Shown here in pieces: positions 19,605-26,495 of a stretch of DNA of 26,495 nt. This DNA comes from a virus, in IMG/VR virus record IMGVR_UViG_3300025818_000152, positions 1 through 26,495 of that record; one strand, written 5' to 3'. The translations under genes and the position numbers were made by a program. Numbering within the stretch: the stretch's first letter is position 1; the number at the start of each line of letters is the position of its first letter. The notes beneath the pieces were generated by a model that saw only the letters and a list, made by a program, of their open reading frames with translations, was not told the origin of the DNA and ran no database searches.

Positions 19605-20292
19605 CGTAATCGTACCTAATCACGGAAGAATCATAACGACCTTAGTGGAGTCAATTAGAAACTCCACATATAAGGACGTGGAGCTTTTGGTAATCGACCG
19701 CGGGTATGAAAGAAGCGAACAGAGGAACATGGGGATCGCCGAAGCAAAAGGGGAATTGTTTTTAATCCTAGACTCCGACCAGAGCGTTCATCCCAAGTTA
19801 ATCGAGGAATGTGTTTCTCTTTGTCAGATGGGTTATGGTTCGGTTTATATACCTGAGATTATTGTCGCCAAGAGTTTCTTCGGGAAAGTTCGGGCGTATG
19901 AGAGGGAGTTCTATACAGGTACAGCGGTGGACGTGCCGAGGTTCGTTAAGAAAAGGTTATGCCCCAAGTTTGATACTAATCTTCGAGGCCCCGAGGATTC
20001 GGATTGGGGTAATAGGATTTTAGGGCCAAGAGTAACTTCAAGTTATCCTTTATATCACCACGACGACATAGGTTTCATTGAATACTTCCGTAAAAAGGCC
20101 TACTACTCTAAGAGTATGAAAAGGTATGTGCAGAGAAACCCGACAGACAAGATTTTAGATTGGAAGTGGCGGTGTTTTGGAGTGTTCTTGGAAAAGGGAA
20201 AGTGGAGAAAAATTTTACAACATCCTATCCTATTCGCGTGTGTGATGGGGATTATCTTTTTAAGGGGGATCATTTATATATGCAACCGCTAG
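19594..20292 (+). CDS. GT2 family glycosyltransferase with C-terminal anchor, 1
   Basis: This 232-residue protein starts MLVSVIVPNHGRIITTLVES, a standard GT-A opening, and has the nucleotide-sugar DXD motif (ILDSDQSVHP, D60/D62). The usual DDGSTD loop is replaced by VIDRGYERSEQRNMGI. A C-terminal hydrophobic stretch (HPILFACVMGIIFLRGIIYI) would hold it at the membrane. ATG 19585 gives three more residues; neither start has a strong SD and both overlap the upstream gene. It is likely an inverting transferase adding a sugar to a lipid-linked glycan. The donor and acceptor are unknown. Confidence 0.75.
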   Translation: MLVSVIVPNHGRIITTLVESIRNSTYKDVELLVIDRGYERSEQRNMGIAEAKGELFLILDSDQSVHPKLIEECVSLCQMGYGSVYIPEIIVAKSFFGKVRAYEREFYTGTAVDVPRFVKKRLCPKFDTNLRGPEDSDWGNRILGPRVTSSYPLYHHDDIGFIEYFRKKAYYSKSMKRYVQRNPTDKILDWKWRCFGVFLEKGKWRKILQHPILFACVMGIIFLRGIIYICNR

Positions 20293-21206
20293 TTTCCGTG
20301 TGTATTCCGTGTTTCAATCAGTCTCAATTTGCGATAGACGCAATCACCACATCATTGTTACAGACGTATCAGAACGTAGAAGTAATTTTCTTAGACGATG
20401 CTTCCACAGACGAAACGCCGAAGTATAAGAACCTAACTTGGTATGGGGAGAAAGAGCCAAAGTTTAAATATTACCGAAGCGAAACTCCATCAGGAACAGG
20501 GGGGTCATTCAACAAGGCGATCAGCTATGCGAAGGGGGAGATTATTATTCTCCTCTGCGCGGACGACTACTTTTTAGACCGAAACGTAATCCAAGACATT
20601 GTTGATTTATTTAATCACGTTCCTTCTTTGGGGCATATATCAAGATACTACCATCAGTTTATCGACGGGGATAAGCGTCCGGTAAGAGCGTGGAGAGGGG
20701 ATGATGTTATGGAGCTTGCTAATAACCCTTCGGGTCTAGCGTTTCGCCGGGAAGCAATCTATGGGAAAGAATTAACCAATCGTATGTTTGTGGAAGTTTC
20801 TAGTTTGGTAAGCGAGGTTTGCTTGGAATGGGGTTACGATATTCTAAGATACGACACCGTGGCTGTTCGTATACACCAGAGCATTTCCCGCAGTAAAGAT
20901 TACTACCTAAAGAGATGGACTTCTTCGCCGGTAGAGGAATGGTCTAAGGTTGGAGGGTATGCCTTACTCAAAGACTACACATCCATTTTACAAATAAAAA
21001 ACTACTTCACGATGGAAGCGGTTTTAAAAGAGGTGTGGAATTTTATCCGCTTACGTCCTTTAAACTTAATCAATCCGGCTTTTATATTTTTTGCTTTACT
21101 CGCCATTTTAACACCGCGAAGGATATTAAGGAATATCCCCGATATTTACCGCAAGACGTGGGGCCGATGGACGACTAGAGAAGTGAAAAGAAAATGCCAA
21201 AACTAA
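20280..21206 (+). CDS. GT2 family glycosyltransferase with C-terminal anchor, 2
   Basis: This 308-residue protein starts at ATG 20280, inside the end of the previous gene. A longer frame from 20160 adds 40 residues of unrelated overlap. Motifs are VSVCIPCFNQSQFAIDA, FLDDASTDE (D39/D40), LLCADDYFLD (D95/D96), NPSGLAFRREA and, near the end, the hydrophobic INPAFIFFALLAIL. It resembles the next gene throughout (PSG.AFR, F.VE, VA.R.H), so the two are paralogues from a tandem duplication. It probably transfers a sugar to a membrane-bound acceptor. Confidence 0.8.
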   Translation: MQPLVSVCIPCFNQSQFAIDAITTSLLQTYQNVEVIFLDDASTDETPKYKNLTWYGEKEPKFKYYRSETPSGTGGSFNKAISYAKGEIIILLCADDYFLDRNVIQDIVDLFNHVPSLGHISRYYHQFIDGDKRPVRAWRGDDVMELANNPSGLAFRREAIYGKELTNRMFVEVSSLVSEVCLEWGYDILRYDTVAVRIHQSISRSKDYYLKRWTSSPVEEWSKVGGYALLKDYTSILQIKNYFTMEAVLKEVWNFIRLRPLNLINPAFIFFALLAILTPRRILRNIPDIYRKTWGRWTTREVKRKCQN

Positions 21207-22075
21207 CCATCTGCATACCAGCCTATAACTCCGAGCGTACTCTCGCCGAAAGCATAGAGTCCGCGCTAGAACAAAATTATCCAGACAAAGAGGTTCTGGT
21301 CATAGACGACGGATCAACAGACGCTACTGCACAGGTGGCAAGGTTGTACGATGTCCGACTGATACTCAACGAGAAGAATGAGGGAATAGGTCTTACCCTC
21401 GCCAAGTTGATGAAAGAAGCTCAAGGCAAGTATGTAATCTATCTCTGCGCTGACGATGTTTTCACAGACAAACGCTTCGCCGGGGACGTGGTGCATCAGT
21501 TTGATACAGGTGACTCTGATATAGGTGTACTCGGTAGATACTTTTACTTCTTCCGCGACGGCTATCCCGGAGCTATCGGAGTGAGTCGCGATGAGAATAT
21601 CTTAACTCAGTCCTGCTGTCCTTCGGGGATGGCTTTCCGCAAGATGGAAGTGGAAGGTACAAACAAAATCTTTGTAGAAATGCCTTACATCGTATCTCAA
21701 TACCTAAAAATGTGGCGGTGGTCAATGTTCAAGTGGGACGTGGTGGCGGCAAGGTTCCACCCAGGAGGAAACACCGGAACAAAGAAGTCTTATTACACAG
21801 AGTCACCTTTTATGAATTGGCTTGAGCTTTTAGGGCAACCTTTAAGGTTCAACGAAGGTTTCATCCAACTAAAAAACCGCGCTCCTCATTTACTTTGGCA
21901 AGAGATAAGGCTGACAGTTAAGCACGATCCAGACGTATTAAAAATTATAAACTTTTGGTTGTATGCTCTAGTGGCTTTGTTAGTACCTAGTTTTATATTA
22001 AGACATTTAACATCATTTTACAGGCACAGAATAAACCGCAACTTGGTTAAAATCATCATGAGAGAGGAAAAATGA
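21194..22075 (+). CDS. GT2 family glycosyltransferase with C-terminal anchor, 3
   Basis: This 293-residue protein has ITICIPAYNSERTL-like GT-A opening residues (LTICIPAYNSERTLAESIES), VIDDGSTDATA (D38/D39), YLCADDVFTD (D87/D88) and CPSGMAFRKME. The C-terminal segment WLYALVALLVPSFIL forms a membrane anchor and is followed by a basic tail. ATG 21194 overlaps the previous gene by 13 bases. It is a paralogue of the upstream gene, with a better conserved nucleotide-binding loop. Confidence 0.8.
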   Translation: MPKLTICIPAYNSERTLAESIESALEQNYPDKEVLVIDDGSTDATAQVARLYDVRLILNEKNEGIGLTLAKLMKEAQGKYVIYLCADDVFTDKRFAGDVVHQFDTGDSDIGVLGRYFYFFRDGYPGAIGVSRDENILTQSCCPSGMAFRKMEVEGTNKIFVEMPYIVSQYLKMWRWSMFKWDVVAARFHPGGNTGTKKSYYTESPFMNWLELLGQPLRFNEGFIQLKNRAPHLLWQEIRLTVKHDPDVLKIINFWLYALVALLVPSFILRHLTSFYRHRINRNLVKIIMREEK

Positions 22076-22076
22076 A

Positions 22077-23090
22077 ATGTCAAGTAAGAGAATACTCCTG
22101 ACTGGTATTGGGGGCTTCATAGGTTCACATTGTTTGTCGCATCTATTAGTCAACACAGATTGGGAGATTGTCGGGATAGATAGCTGGCGGCATAAAGGAA
22201 TTTCGGAGAGATTAACTCACAATGAACATTTTTTAAAACATATCAAGAGAGTCAATATTTACACACACGACTTGATTGCTCCTATATCTAGCGTCCTAAA
22301 GAGCAAGATTGGGAAGGTGGATTATATAATAAATTTCGCTTCAGAATCCCACGTTGACAGGTCAATCACAAACCCAGTTCCTTTTGTTAAGAATAACGTA
22401 GATATTGCTTTGAATATGCTTGAGTATGCGCGGGAGATAAACCCTGAAAAGTTTGTTCAAATCTCCACCGACGAGGTTTATGGTGCTACTGATGGAAAAT
22501 ATACTCATCCGGAATGGAGTGCTATTCTTCCTTCTAACCCGTATTCAGCTAGTAAGGCTTGTCAAGAAGCTATCGCTATAAGTTATTGGAGGACTTACGG
22601 GGTTCCGGTAATGATTACTAACATTATGAACACCGCCGGGGAGTATCAATCAAGCGAGAAGTATGTACCGATGGTTATTAAGAAGATTTTAAATGGGGAA
22701 AAAGTGCAAGTCCACGCCGATCCGAAAAGCGGAGAGCCAGGATCAAGATTTTGGCTTCACGCCCGGAATACGTCAGACGCGATATTGTTTATCTTAAAAA
22801 ATGTAGATGTAAAGAAGTTTCCAGAGGTAGACAGGCCGGAGAGATTTAACATTGTAGGGGAGAAACAAATTTCTAATTTAGAAATCGCAAAGATGATCGC
22901 CGATGTTATGGGAAAAGATTTAGATTACGAGCTTGTTGACGCACACTCAAGCCGTCCGGGGCATGATCCTCACTATGGGCTGTGTGGTAAAAAGTTAGAG
23001 TCTTATGGTTATAAATTCCCCGTTAACCTTCATTCGTCGCTTGAGAAGATGGTCAAGTGGACGTTAAACAATAAGGAGTGGCTAGAATGA
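22077..23090 (+). CDS. RmlB-like NDP-sugar 4,6-dehydratase (extended SDR)
   Basis: This 337-residue protein has the NAD-binding TGIGGFIGSH at 9-18, FASESHVDRSI near 87-97, the dehydratase signature STDEVYG with T131-D132-E133, and the Y156-XXX-K160 pair (NPYSASKA). The RPGHDPHYGL segment near the C-terminus is also typical of dTDP-glucose 4,6-dehydratases. The reaction is removal of water from an NDP-hexose to give a 4-keto-6-deoxy sugar, the first step to many deoxy and amino sugars. RmlC and RmlD partners are not in the window. It supplies a donor for the neighbouring transferases (inference). The exact nucleotide specificity cannot be read by eye. Confidence 0.8.
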   Translation: MSSKRILLTGIGGFIGSHCLSHLLVNTDWEIVGIDSWRHKGISERLTHNEHFLKHIKRVNIYTHDLIAPISSVLKSKIGKVDYIINFASESHVDRSITNPVPFVKNNVDIALNMLEYAREINPEKFVQISTDEVYGATDGKYTHPEWSAILPSNPYSASKACQEAIAISYWRTYGVPVMITNIMNTAGEYQSSEKYVPMVIKKILNGEKVQVHADPKSGEPGSRFWLHARNTSDAILFILKNVDVKKFPEVDRPERFNIVGEKQISNLEIAKMIADVMGKDLDYELVDAHSSRPGHDPHYGLCGKKLESYGYKFPVNLHSSLEKMVKWTLNNKEWLE

Positions 23091-23233
23091 AAAGTCTAAT
23101 GAAAGAAGCTAAGAGAATAGCTAAGCATTACGCTAAGCATTTCCGATGGGCTAGGGAAACACGAGAGGAAATAGACTATAAGGACGTTTTGTATAACGGC
23201 GCGCGCCGGGGAAGAAGAAAGAAGTTAGTATGA
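23087..23233 (+). CDS. 48-residue basic protein
   Basis: ATG 23087 overlaps the upstream TGA and has AAGGAG upstream; its own TGA overlaps the next ATG. The product is strongly basic, with a helix (MKSLMKEAKRIAKHYAKHF) and an Arg/Lys tail (NGARRGRRKKLV). It might bind nucleic acid or phosphate. It looks out of place inside a sugar cluster, as does the next small gene. Confidence 0.5.
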   Translation: MKSLMKEAKRIAKHYAKHFRWARETREEIDYKDVLYNGARRGRRKKLV

Positions 23234-23484
23234 GATACGAGTTATCAGTCACCATCCCTGAAAAGCAGTGGAGGAAGATATTCGAAAAAAACTTCCCTGA
23301 TAGGGCAAAGATAATCGCTGAATATTTTTTTATTCTTACCGACACTTACGGGGTATCAGAGAGGGCGGCGAAAGAAAAGATGGCAGAGATATTCAAACTA
23401 ATGGAAGAAGGACACGATGTCATTCTAAGGTGTCCTAAAGGGTGGAAGTGGCCGGAGGAAGTTCCGAGGGAGGTGGTTCAATAG
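23230..23484 (+). CDS. unknown 84-residue protein
   Basis: ATG 23230 overlaps the preceding stop. The product has a beta start (RYELSVTIPEKQW), a helical middle (AAKEKMAEIFKLMEEGHDVI) and ends with PKGWKWPEEVPREV. No family is recognised. It ends directly before the HNH gene. Confidence 0.5.
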   Translation: MRYELSVTIPEKQWRKIFEKNFPDRAKIIAEYFFILTDTYGVSERAAKEKMAEIFKLMEEGHDVILRCPKGWKWPEEVPREVVQ

Positions 23485-23949
23485 ATGCCATATAAAGATA
23501 AAGAAGTACAAAGAGAATATTTTAGATTAAGGAACAAACGTAGATATAATAATAAATGTTTAGATTGTGGGGATGTTTGCCATGAAACATCTTCTAGATG
23601 TAAGCCGTGTTCAAAGTTAAAGAAATATAGAAATCCAAGTGTTAGGCAAAAGGGTTGGGCGAAGAAGATTAATGGTGTTTATCTTCAACGCATCGCTACT
23701 CGAATTAGGGATTTGGTTGAGTATTCCGAATGGCGTTTAAAAGTATTTCGCAGAGACAGGTTTGTTTGTCAGATGTGTTTGGAGTCTGGAAAAGTATTAA
23801 ATGCACATCATGTTGTAAGAATGAAAAGGATTTTAGTTGATGAAGGGATTGATACTATTGCTAAAGCGATTTCTTGTTCTTTGCTTTGGGATATTAATAA
23901 TGGAGTTACTTTGTGTCATTCGTGCCATAAGAAAGTTCATAAATTATGA
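23485..23949 (+). CDS. HNH endonuclease, probable homing gene
   Basis: This 154-residue protein has an N-terminal zinc finger (C25/C28 and C39/C42 in KCLDCGD and RCKPCSK) and a C-terminal HNH core: FVCQMC (C95/C98), AHHVVRM (H108/H109), NNGVTLCHSCHKKVH (N138, C144, C147, H148, H152). The DNA is clearly more AT-rich than the genes before it, and the role is unrelated to the sugar cluster it sits in, both signs of a mobile endonuclease gene. It overlaps the radical SAM gene by four bases and so has been fitted into the operon. The SD is weak. Confidence 0.8.
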   Translation: MPYKDKEVQREYFRLRNKRRYNNKCLDCGDVCHETSSRCKPCSKLKKYRNPSVRQKGWAKKINGVYLQRIATRIRDLVEYSEWRLKVFRRDRFVCQMCLESGKVLNAHHVVRMKRILVDEGIDTIAKAISCSLLWDINNGVTLCHSCHKKVHKL

Positions 23950-24998
23950 GAATATTATTTAAAGACAGCCCTTATCATTCTCAGCGTCAATATGAGAAGC
24001 CGGTTTGGATTTATCCGGCTCATCTTGCGATGTTTGCGACGCTCCTTAGAGATAAAGGGAATGAAGTTGTTTGGTTTGGTGAAGATGATGGTAAGTTTGA
24101 TAGGATTATTAAATCTGATCGAGAGATAGATGTTGATTTTGATAAACTGCCGATACCTGACAGGAAATTTACTAATTCAATGAATCCTAAATATCTTTCT
24201 TATGGAAATTATAAATATTTTCCAGGTAGTCATCTTTTATCCTCTAACCTTTGCTGGTGGGCCGGGGCAAAGGGGTGTACCTTTTGTGTGGATTCTTTGA
24301 GGATCATTGAAAATGAGAAACGAGGGCTTAGGACAGTAGATCATGTTTTAACTGAGATTGAAGATTGCGTTAAGTTAGGGCATAAGGAGTTGTTTGATGA
24401 TGCTGGAACAATACCGATAAATGAGTGGTTGAATGAATTATGCAGAAAAATGATAGATACCGGACTAAATAAAAAGATTGTATTGGGGTGTAATCTTAAA
24501 CCGATTAAACAGGATTTCAAATTAATGAGAGAAGCTGGATTTAGGTTCATATTGGTAGGCATTGAATCTGCCAATCAAAATACTATTAACAAGATTCAGA
24601 AAGGGCAACGAGCAGATAAAGTTATTGAGAACATAAAGGCGATGTCAGATGCAGGACTGGATCCTCACGGAACCTTCATGTGTGGCTACCCTTGGGAGAC
24701 GCCGGAAGAAGAAAAGAACACGATAGAGCTTTGCCACTACCTTCTTAAAAAAGGGTATCTCAAAACAGCGCAGGCAAGCGTATATTCCCCACCCAGGACA
24801 CAGCCAGATCCAAATTCCCCAGGCCATAAGTACGTTCCTAGGTTTTTCGACGCATACAGAAGTCCTGAGTTTTGGTTTCATAAAGTAAAAGACATTAAAC
24901 GATGGGAAGATTTTACCTACCTTCTTCGCGGGGGTAGGCTAGTACTGGAGGAGAAAGTGAGAAAGTTTTGTTTGAAAAAGTCTGTATCATCCTGTTAG
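23946..24998 (+). CDS. radical SAM enzyme with CX7CX2C cluster motif
   Basis: This 350-residue protein has an N-terminal region like B12-binding radical SAM proteins (LAMFATLLRDKGNEVVWFGE, then LPIPDRKF), but no DXHXXG cobalamin motif. The Fe-S motif is C103-X7-C111-X2-C114 (LCWWAGAKGCTFC), the spacing seen in 'CWWG....CTFC' enzymes that modify peptides, rather than the usual CX3CX2C. Other core pieces are ELFDDAGT and LVGIESANQNTINKIQKGQ with GTFMCGYPWET. A C-terminal extension follows. The substrate is unknown; a sugar, lipid or peptide are all possible. The 5' two thirds appears more AT-rich than the rest. Confidence 0.75.
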   Translation: MRILFKDSPYHSQRQYEKPVWIYPAHLAMFATLLRDKGNEVVWFGEDDGKFDRIIKSDREIDVDFDKLPIPDRKFTNSMNPKYLSYGNYKYFPGSHLLSSNLCWWAGAKGCTFCVDSLRIIENEKRGLRTVDHVLTEIEDCVKLGHKELFDDAGTIPINEWLNELCRKMIDTGLNKKIVLGCNLKPIKQDFKLMREAGFRFILVGIESANQNTINKIQKGQRADKVIENIKAMSDAGLDPHGTFMCGYPWETPEEEKNTIELCHYLLKKGYLKTAQASVYSPPRTQPDPNSPGHKYVPRFFDAYRSPEFWFHKVKDIKRWEDFTYLLRGGRLVLEEKVRKFCLKKSVSSC

Positions 24999-26278
24999 TA
25001 AACTTATGTTTCTACTTAAAATGTCTCGGATTTAAATACGTATCAGACGACATTCCTTCCGCAAACCGCAAAGAAACTCACCCTAAGTGGAAGTATTGGC
25101 TTCTAGTCCTAGAAGGCCATTTAAAAAGCAATCCTGTAATTGATCACGCCATCACCATAGTTTTACACTCCTTAGTTTGTGCTTTTATTTATATAGGATT
25201 CGGGGCTAACGACGTGTCTTTTCTAGCTGCCTTACTTTTCTCTTTCAATCCTATCAACAATCAAGGTTCGGTTTGGATTTCAGGGAGAGGGTACGTTTTG
25301 TCCACATTAGGAATGGTGGGGGCGATGAGTATGCCTTTGCTGGCTCCGGCTTGGATCTTGCTAGCCTGTTACTCAAACGCCGGGTTCCTGGCTCCGCTTG
25401 TATTCCTAGGATCAGACTATTCCTGGTTCCTTCTGTTTATGCCTCTCATTTGGGGGTTTTATTGGAAAAGATTTAAAAATAATGTACAGAACAAAATCAG
25501 CCAGGAGATGTATACCGAGGACAGGAAGATTCACATATCAAAACTTATCCTCTTTATTAAGACCGCTTCGTTCTACTTCATCCACTCGATCATCCCGATC
25601 AAGACGACCTTTTATCACTCGTATATGCAGAGTATGGCCGGCGCGGGAAAAGAAAAAGCCTATTCACTTAGAGACAGATTCTTTTGGTTAGGTCTTGTGA
25701 TCTTCGGGTGGATGATCTGGTATTGGACTACACAACCTTGGACTATGGCTTCATTCGGACTTTTGTGGTGGCTTATCACTCTGGCTCCGTTTTGTAATCT
25801 GTTCAGGCTACAACAGGAGATTGCTGAAAGATACTGCTACCTTCCAAATGCTGGGTTAATGGTAGCCTTAGCGACCTTTCTGTTGGCTTCGCCAATATGG
25901 TCGGCTGTATTTATCACAATGTACGCAACTAAGATGTGGTTCTGGATGGACGCTTTTCAGGACGATTACTACACTGTCGAGGCATCTTGTATAGCCTCTC
26001 CAAACTCTTGGTTTGTCTGGCACGTCCGCGCGATGAAAAGATGGGGGAATCAGTCTTATCAAGAAGCTCTTATCCTGTGGACTATGGCCCGGTTAATCAG
26101 CCCTAAAGAGTTTAAGATACTATTTAACATCGCCTCAGCTTTAAAACTAGGCAAACACGACAAGGAAGCCGAACAGTTTATCAAACAAGCCGAGGAGAAC
26201 ATCCCGGCCGGACAAGAAAAACAAGCCAACGAGTTAATCGAAGGTTGGAAGAAAGGAAACCTAGCTGTCCTCTTATGA
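24968..26278 (+). CDS. GT-C-like membrane glycosyltransferase with TPR-like tail
   Basis: This 436-residue protein is polytopic, with about eight or nine hydrophobic segments up to residue 320. It has D27-D28 in YVSDDIPSA near the end of the first helix, the usual site of the GT-C acidic motif. FSFNPINNQGSVWISGRGYV (93-110) and IAERYCYLPNAG (285-296) follow; both recall the TMTC/DUF1736 family of protein O-mannosyltransferases and their bacterial relatives. Residues of about 355-430 form TPR-like helices (YQEALILWTMARLISPKEFK, LGKHDKEAEQFIKQAEE). The start is TTG 24968, since the frame closes at 24959-24961 and no ATG follows soon. It probably moves a sugar from a lipid-phosphate carrier to a periplasmic acceptor. 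Confidence 0.65.
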   Translation: MFEKVCIILLVNLCFYLKCLGFKYVSDDIPSANRKETHPKWKYWLLVLEGHLKSNPVIDHAITIVLHSLVCAFIYIGFGANDVSFLAALLFSFNPINNQGSVWISGRGYVLSTLGMVGAMSMPLLAPAWILLACYSNAGFLAPLVFLGSDYSWFLLFMPLIWGFYWKRFKNNVQNKISQEMYTEDRKIHISKLILFIKTASFYFIHSIIPIKTTFYHSYMQSMAGAGKEKAYSLRDRFFWLGLVIFGWMIWYWTTQPWTMASFGLLWWLITLAPFCNLFRLQQEIAERYCYLPNAGLMVALATFLLASPIWSAVFITMYATKMWFWMDAFQDDYYTVEASCIASPNSWFVWHVRAMKRWGNQSYQEALILWTMARLISPKEFKILFNIASALKLGKHDKEAEQFIKQAEENIPAGQEKQANELIEGWKKGNLAVLL

Positions 26279-26495
26279 AACTATCTATCCTAATCCCTAG
26301 CCGTGATGAACCCAAGATACACGAAATGGTCAAGGAGGTTGAGAGAGAGTTCCCCGAAGCACACCAGATCATAGTCTGTAACGATTCACTTGGTAAGGGT
26401 AAGGGTTGGGCGGTAAGAGAGGCTTTAAGCCAATGCACAGGCGACACGATCTGCTTTATAGATGGGGACTTAGACATCCATCCGCGGATGATACA
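26275..26495 (+). CDS. GT2 glycosyltransferase, polyprenyl-phosphate type (partial, 3' end outside window)
   Basis: ATG 26275 overlaps the upstream TGA. The 73 visible residues show a GT-A start (MKLSILIPSRDEPKIHEMVK), the GKGKGWAVREAL segment and the metal-binding FIDGDLDIHP. This set is typical of dolichyl/undecaprenyl-phosphate sugar transferases (DPM1-like). Such an enzyme would charge the lipid carrier used by a GT-C enzyme, and the GT-C-like gene is directly upstream, so the two fit as a pair. The gene runs off the window. Confidence 0.7.
   Translation, partial: MKLSILIPSRDEPKIHEMVKEVEREFPEAHQIIVCNDSLGKGKGWAVREALSQCTGDTICFIDGDLDIHPRMI

Overview
The window is a phage genome segment, not a bacterial chromosome. 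Its left half carries virion genes in the order of a T7-type short-tailed phage: nozzle (gp12-like), three internal/ejection proteins (gp14-, gp15- and gp16-like) and a short gp17-like fibre protein. The right half is a long rightward run of overlapping genes. The host cannot be named. Shine-Dalgarno (SD) sites of the AGGAGG type are common, ATGA and TAATG overlaps are the rule, and base composition is intermediate. Function calls rest on motifs and synteny read by eye.

Region 1 (1-11434), virion. After the end of a LamG-domain protein and three tiny membrane proteins comes the oddest structural feature. A nozzle protein that is normally one polypeptide is split here. Its N-terminal module occurs as three tandem genes (891-1877, 1874-2182, 2691-3686), two of them with a LamG/concanavalin-like domain inserted at the same point, and the body follows as a separate gene (3695-5704). 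An HNH homing endonuclease gene sits on the opposite strand exactly at the start codon of the third module, which now appears to start with AUU. The three internal virion genes follow.

Region 2 (11431-12500), junction. A leftward small membrane-protein gene looks like a moron with its own promoter. The fibre stub comes next, then a consensus-like rightward promoter (TTGACA, 17 bp, TAAGAT) with an inverted repeat over its -10 region.

Region 3 (12500-18479), dense small genes. These include a Cas4/RecB-like Fe-S nuclease, a zinc-ribbon protein, a helix-turn-helix protein, a NinG-like HNH protein, many unknown small proteins and a metallophosphoesterase that also seems to start with AUU. The tightly packed run is broken by three strongly base-paired stretches: a leader at 12518-12696, a block at 14887-15014, and a 388-bp gap at 16078-16465. 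The last holds three consecutive multi-hairpin modules, each closed by a perfect 9-10 bp stem. These are candidate new phage RNAs.

Region 4 (18480-26495), glycan cassette. It holds an FAD oxidoreductase of the UDP-galactopyranose-mutase/protoporphyrinogen-oxidase type, three GT2 glycosyltransferases with C-terminal hydrophobic anchors, an RmlB-like sugar-nucleotide dehydratase, a radical SAM enzyme with a CX7CX2C cluster motif, a polytopic GT-C-like membrane protein with a TPR-like tail, and the start of a polyprenyl-phosphate glycosyltransferase-like GT2. Another HNH gene interrupts it. Together these could make a modified sugar and attach it to a lipid carrier, cell-surface glycan or protein. 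The best guess is remodelling of the host surface (serotype conversion or superinfection exclusion), with virion glycosylation as the alternative.
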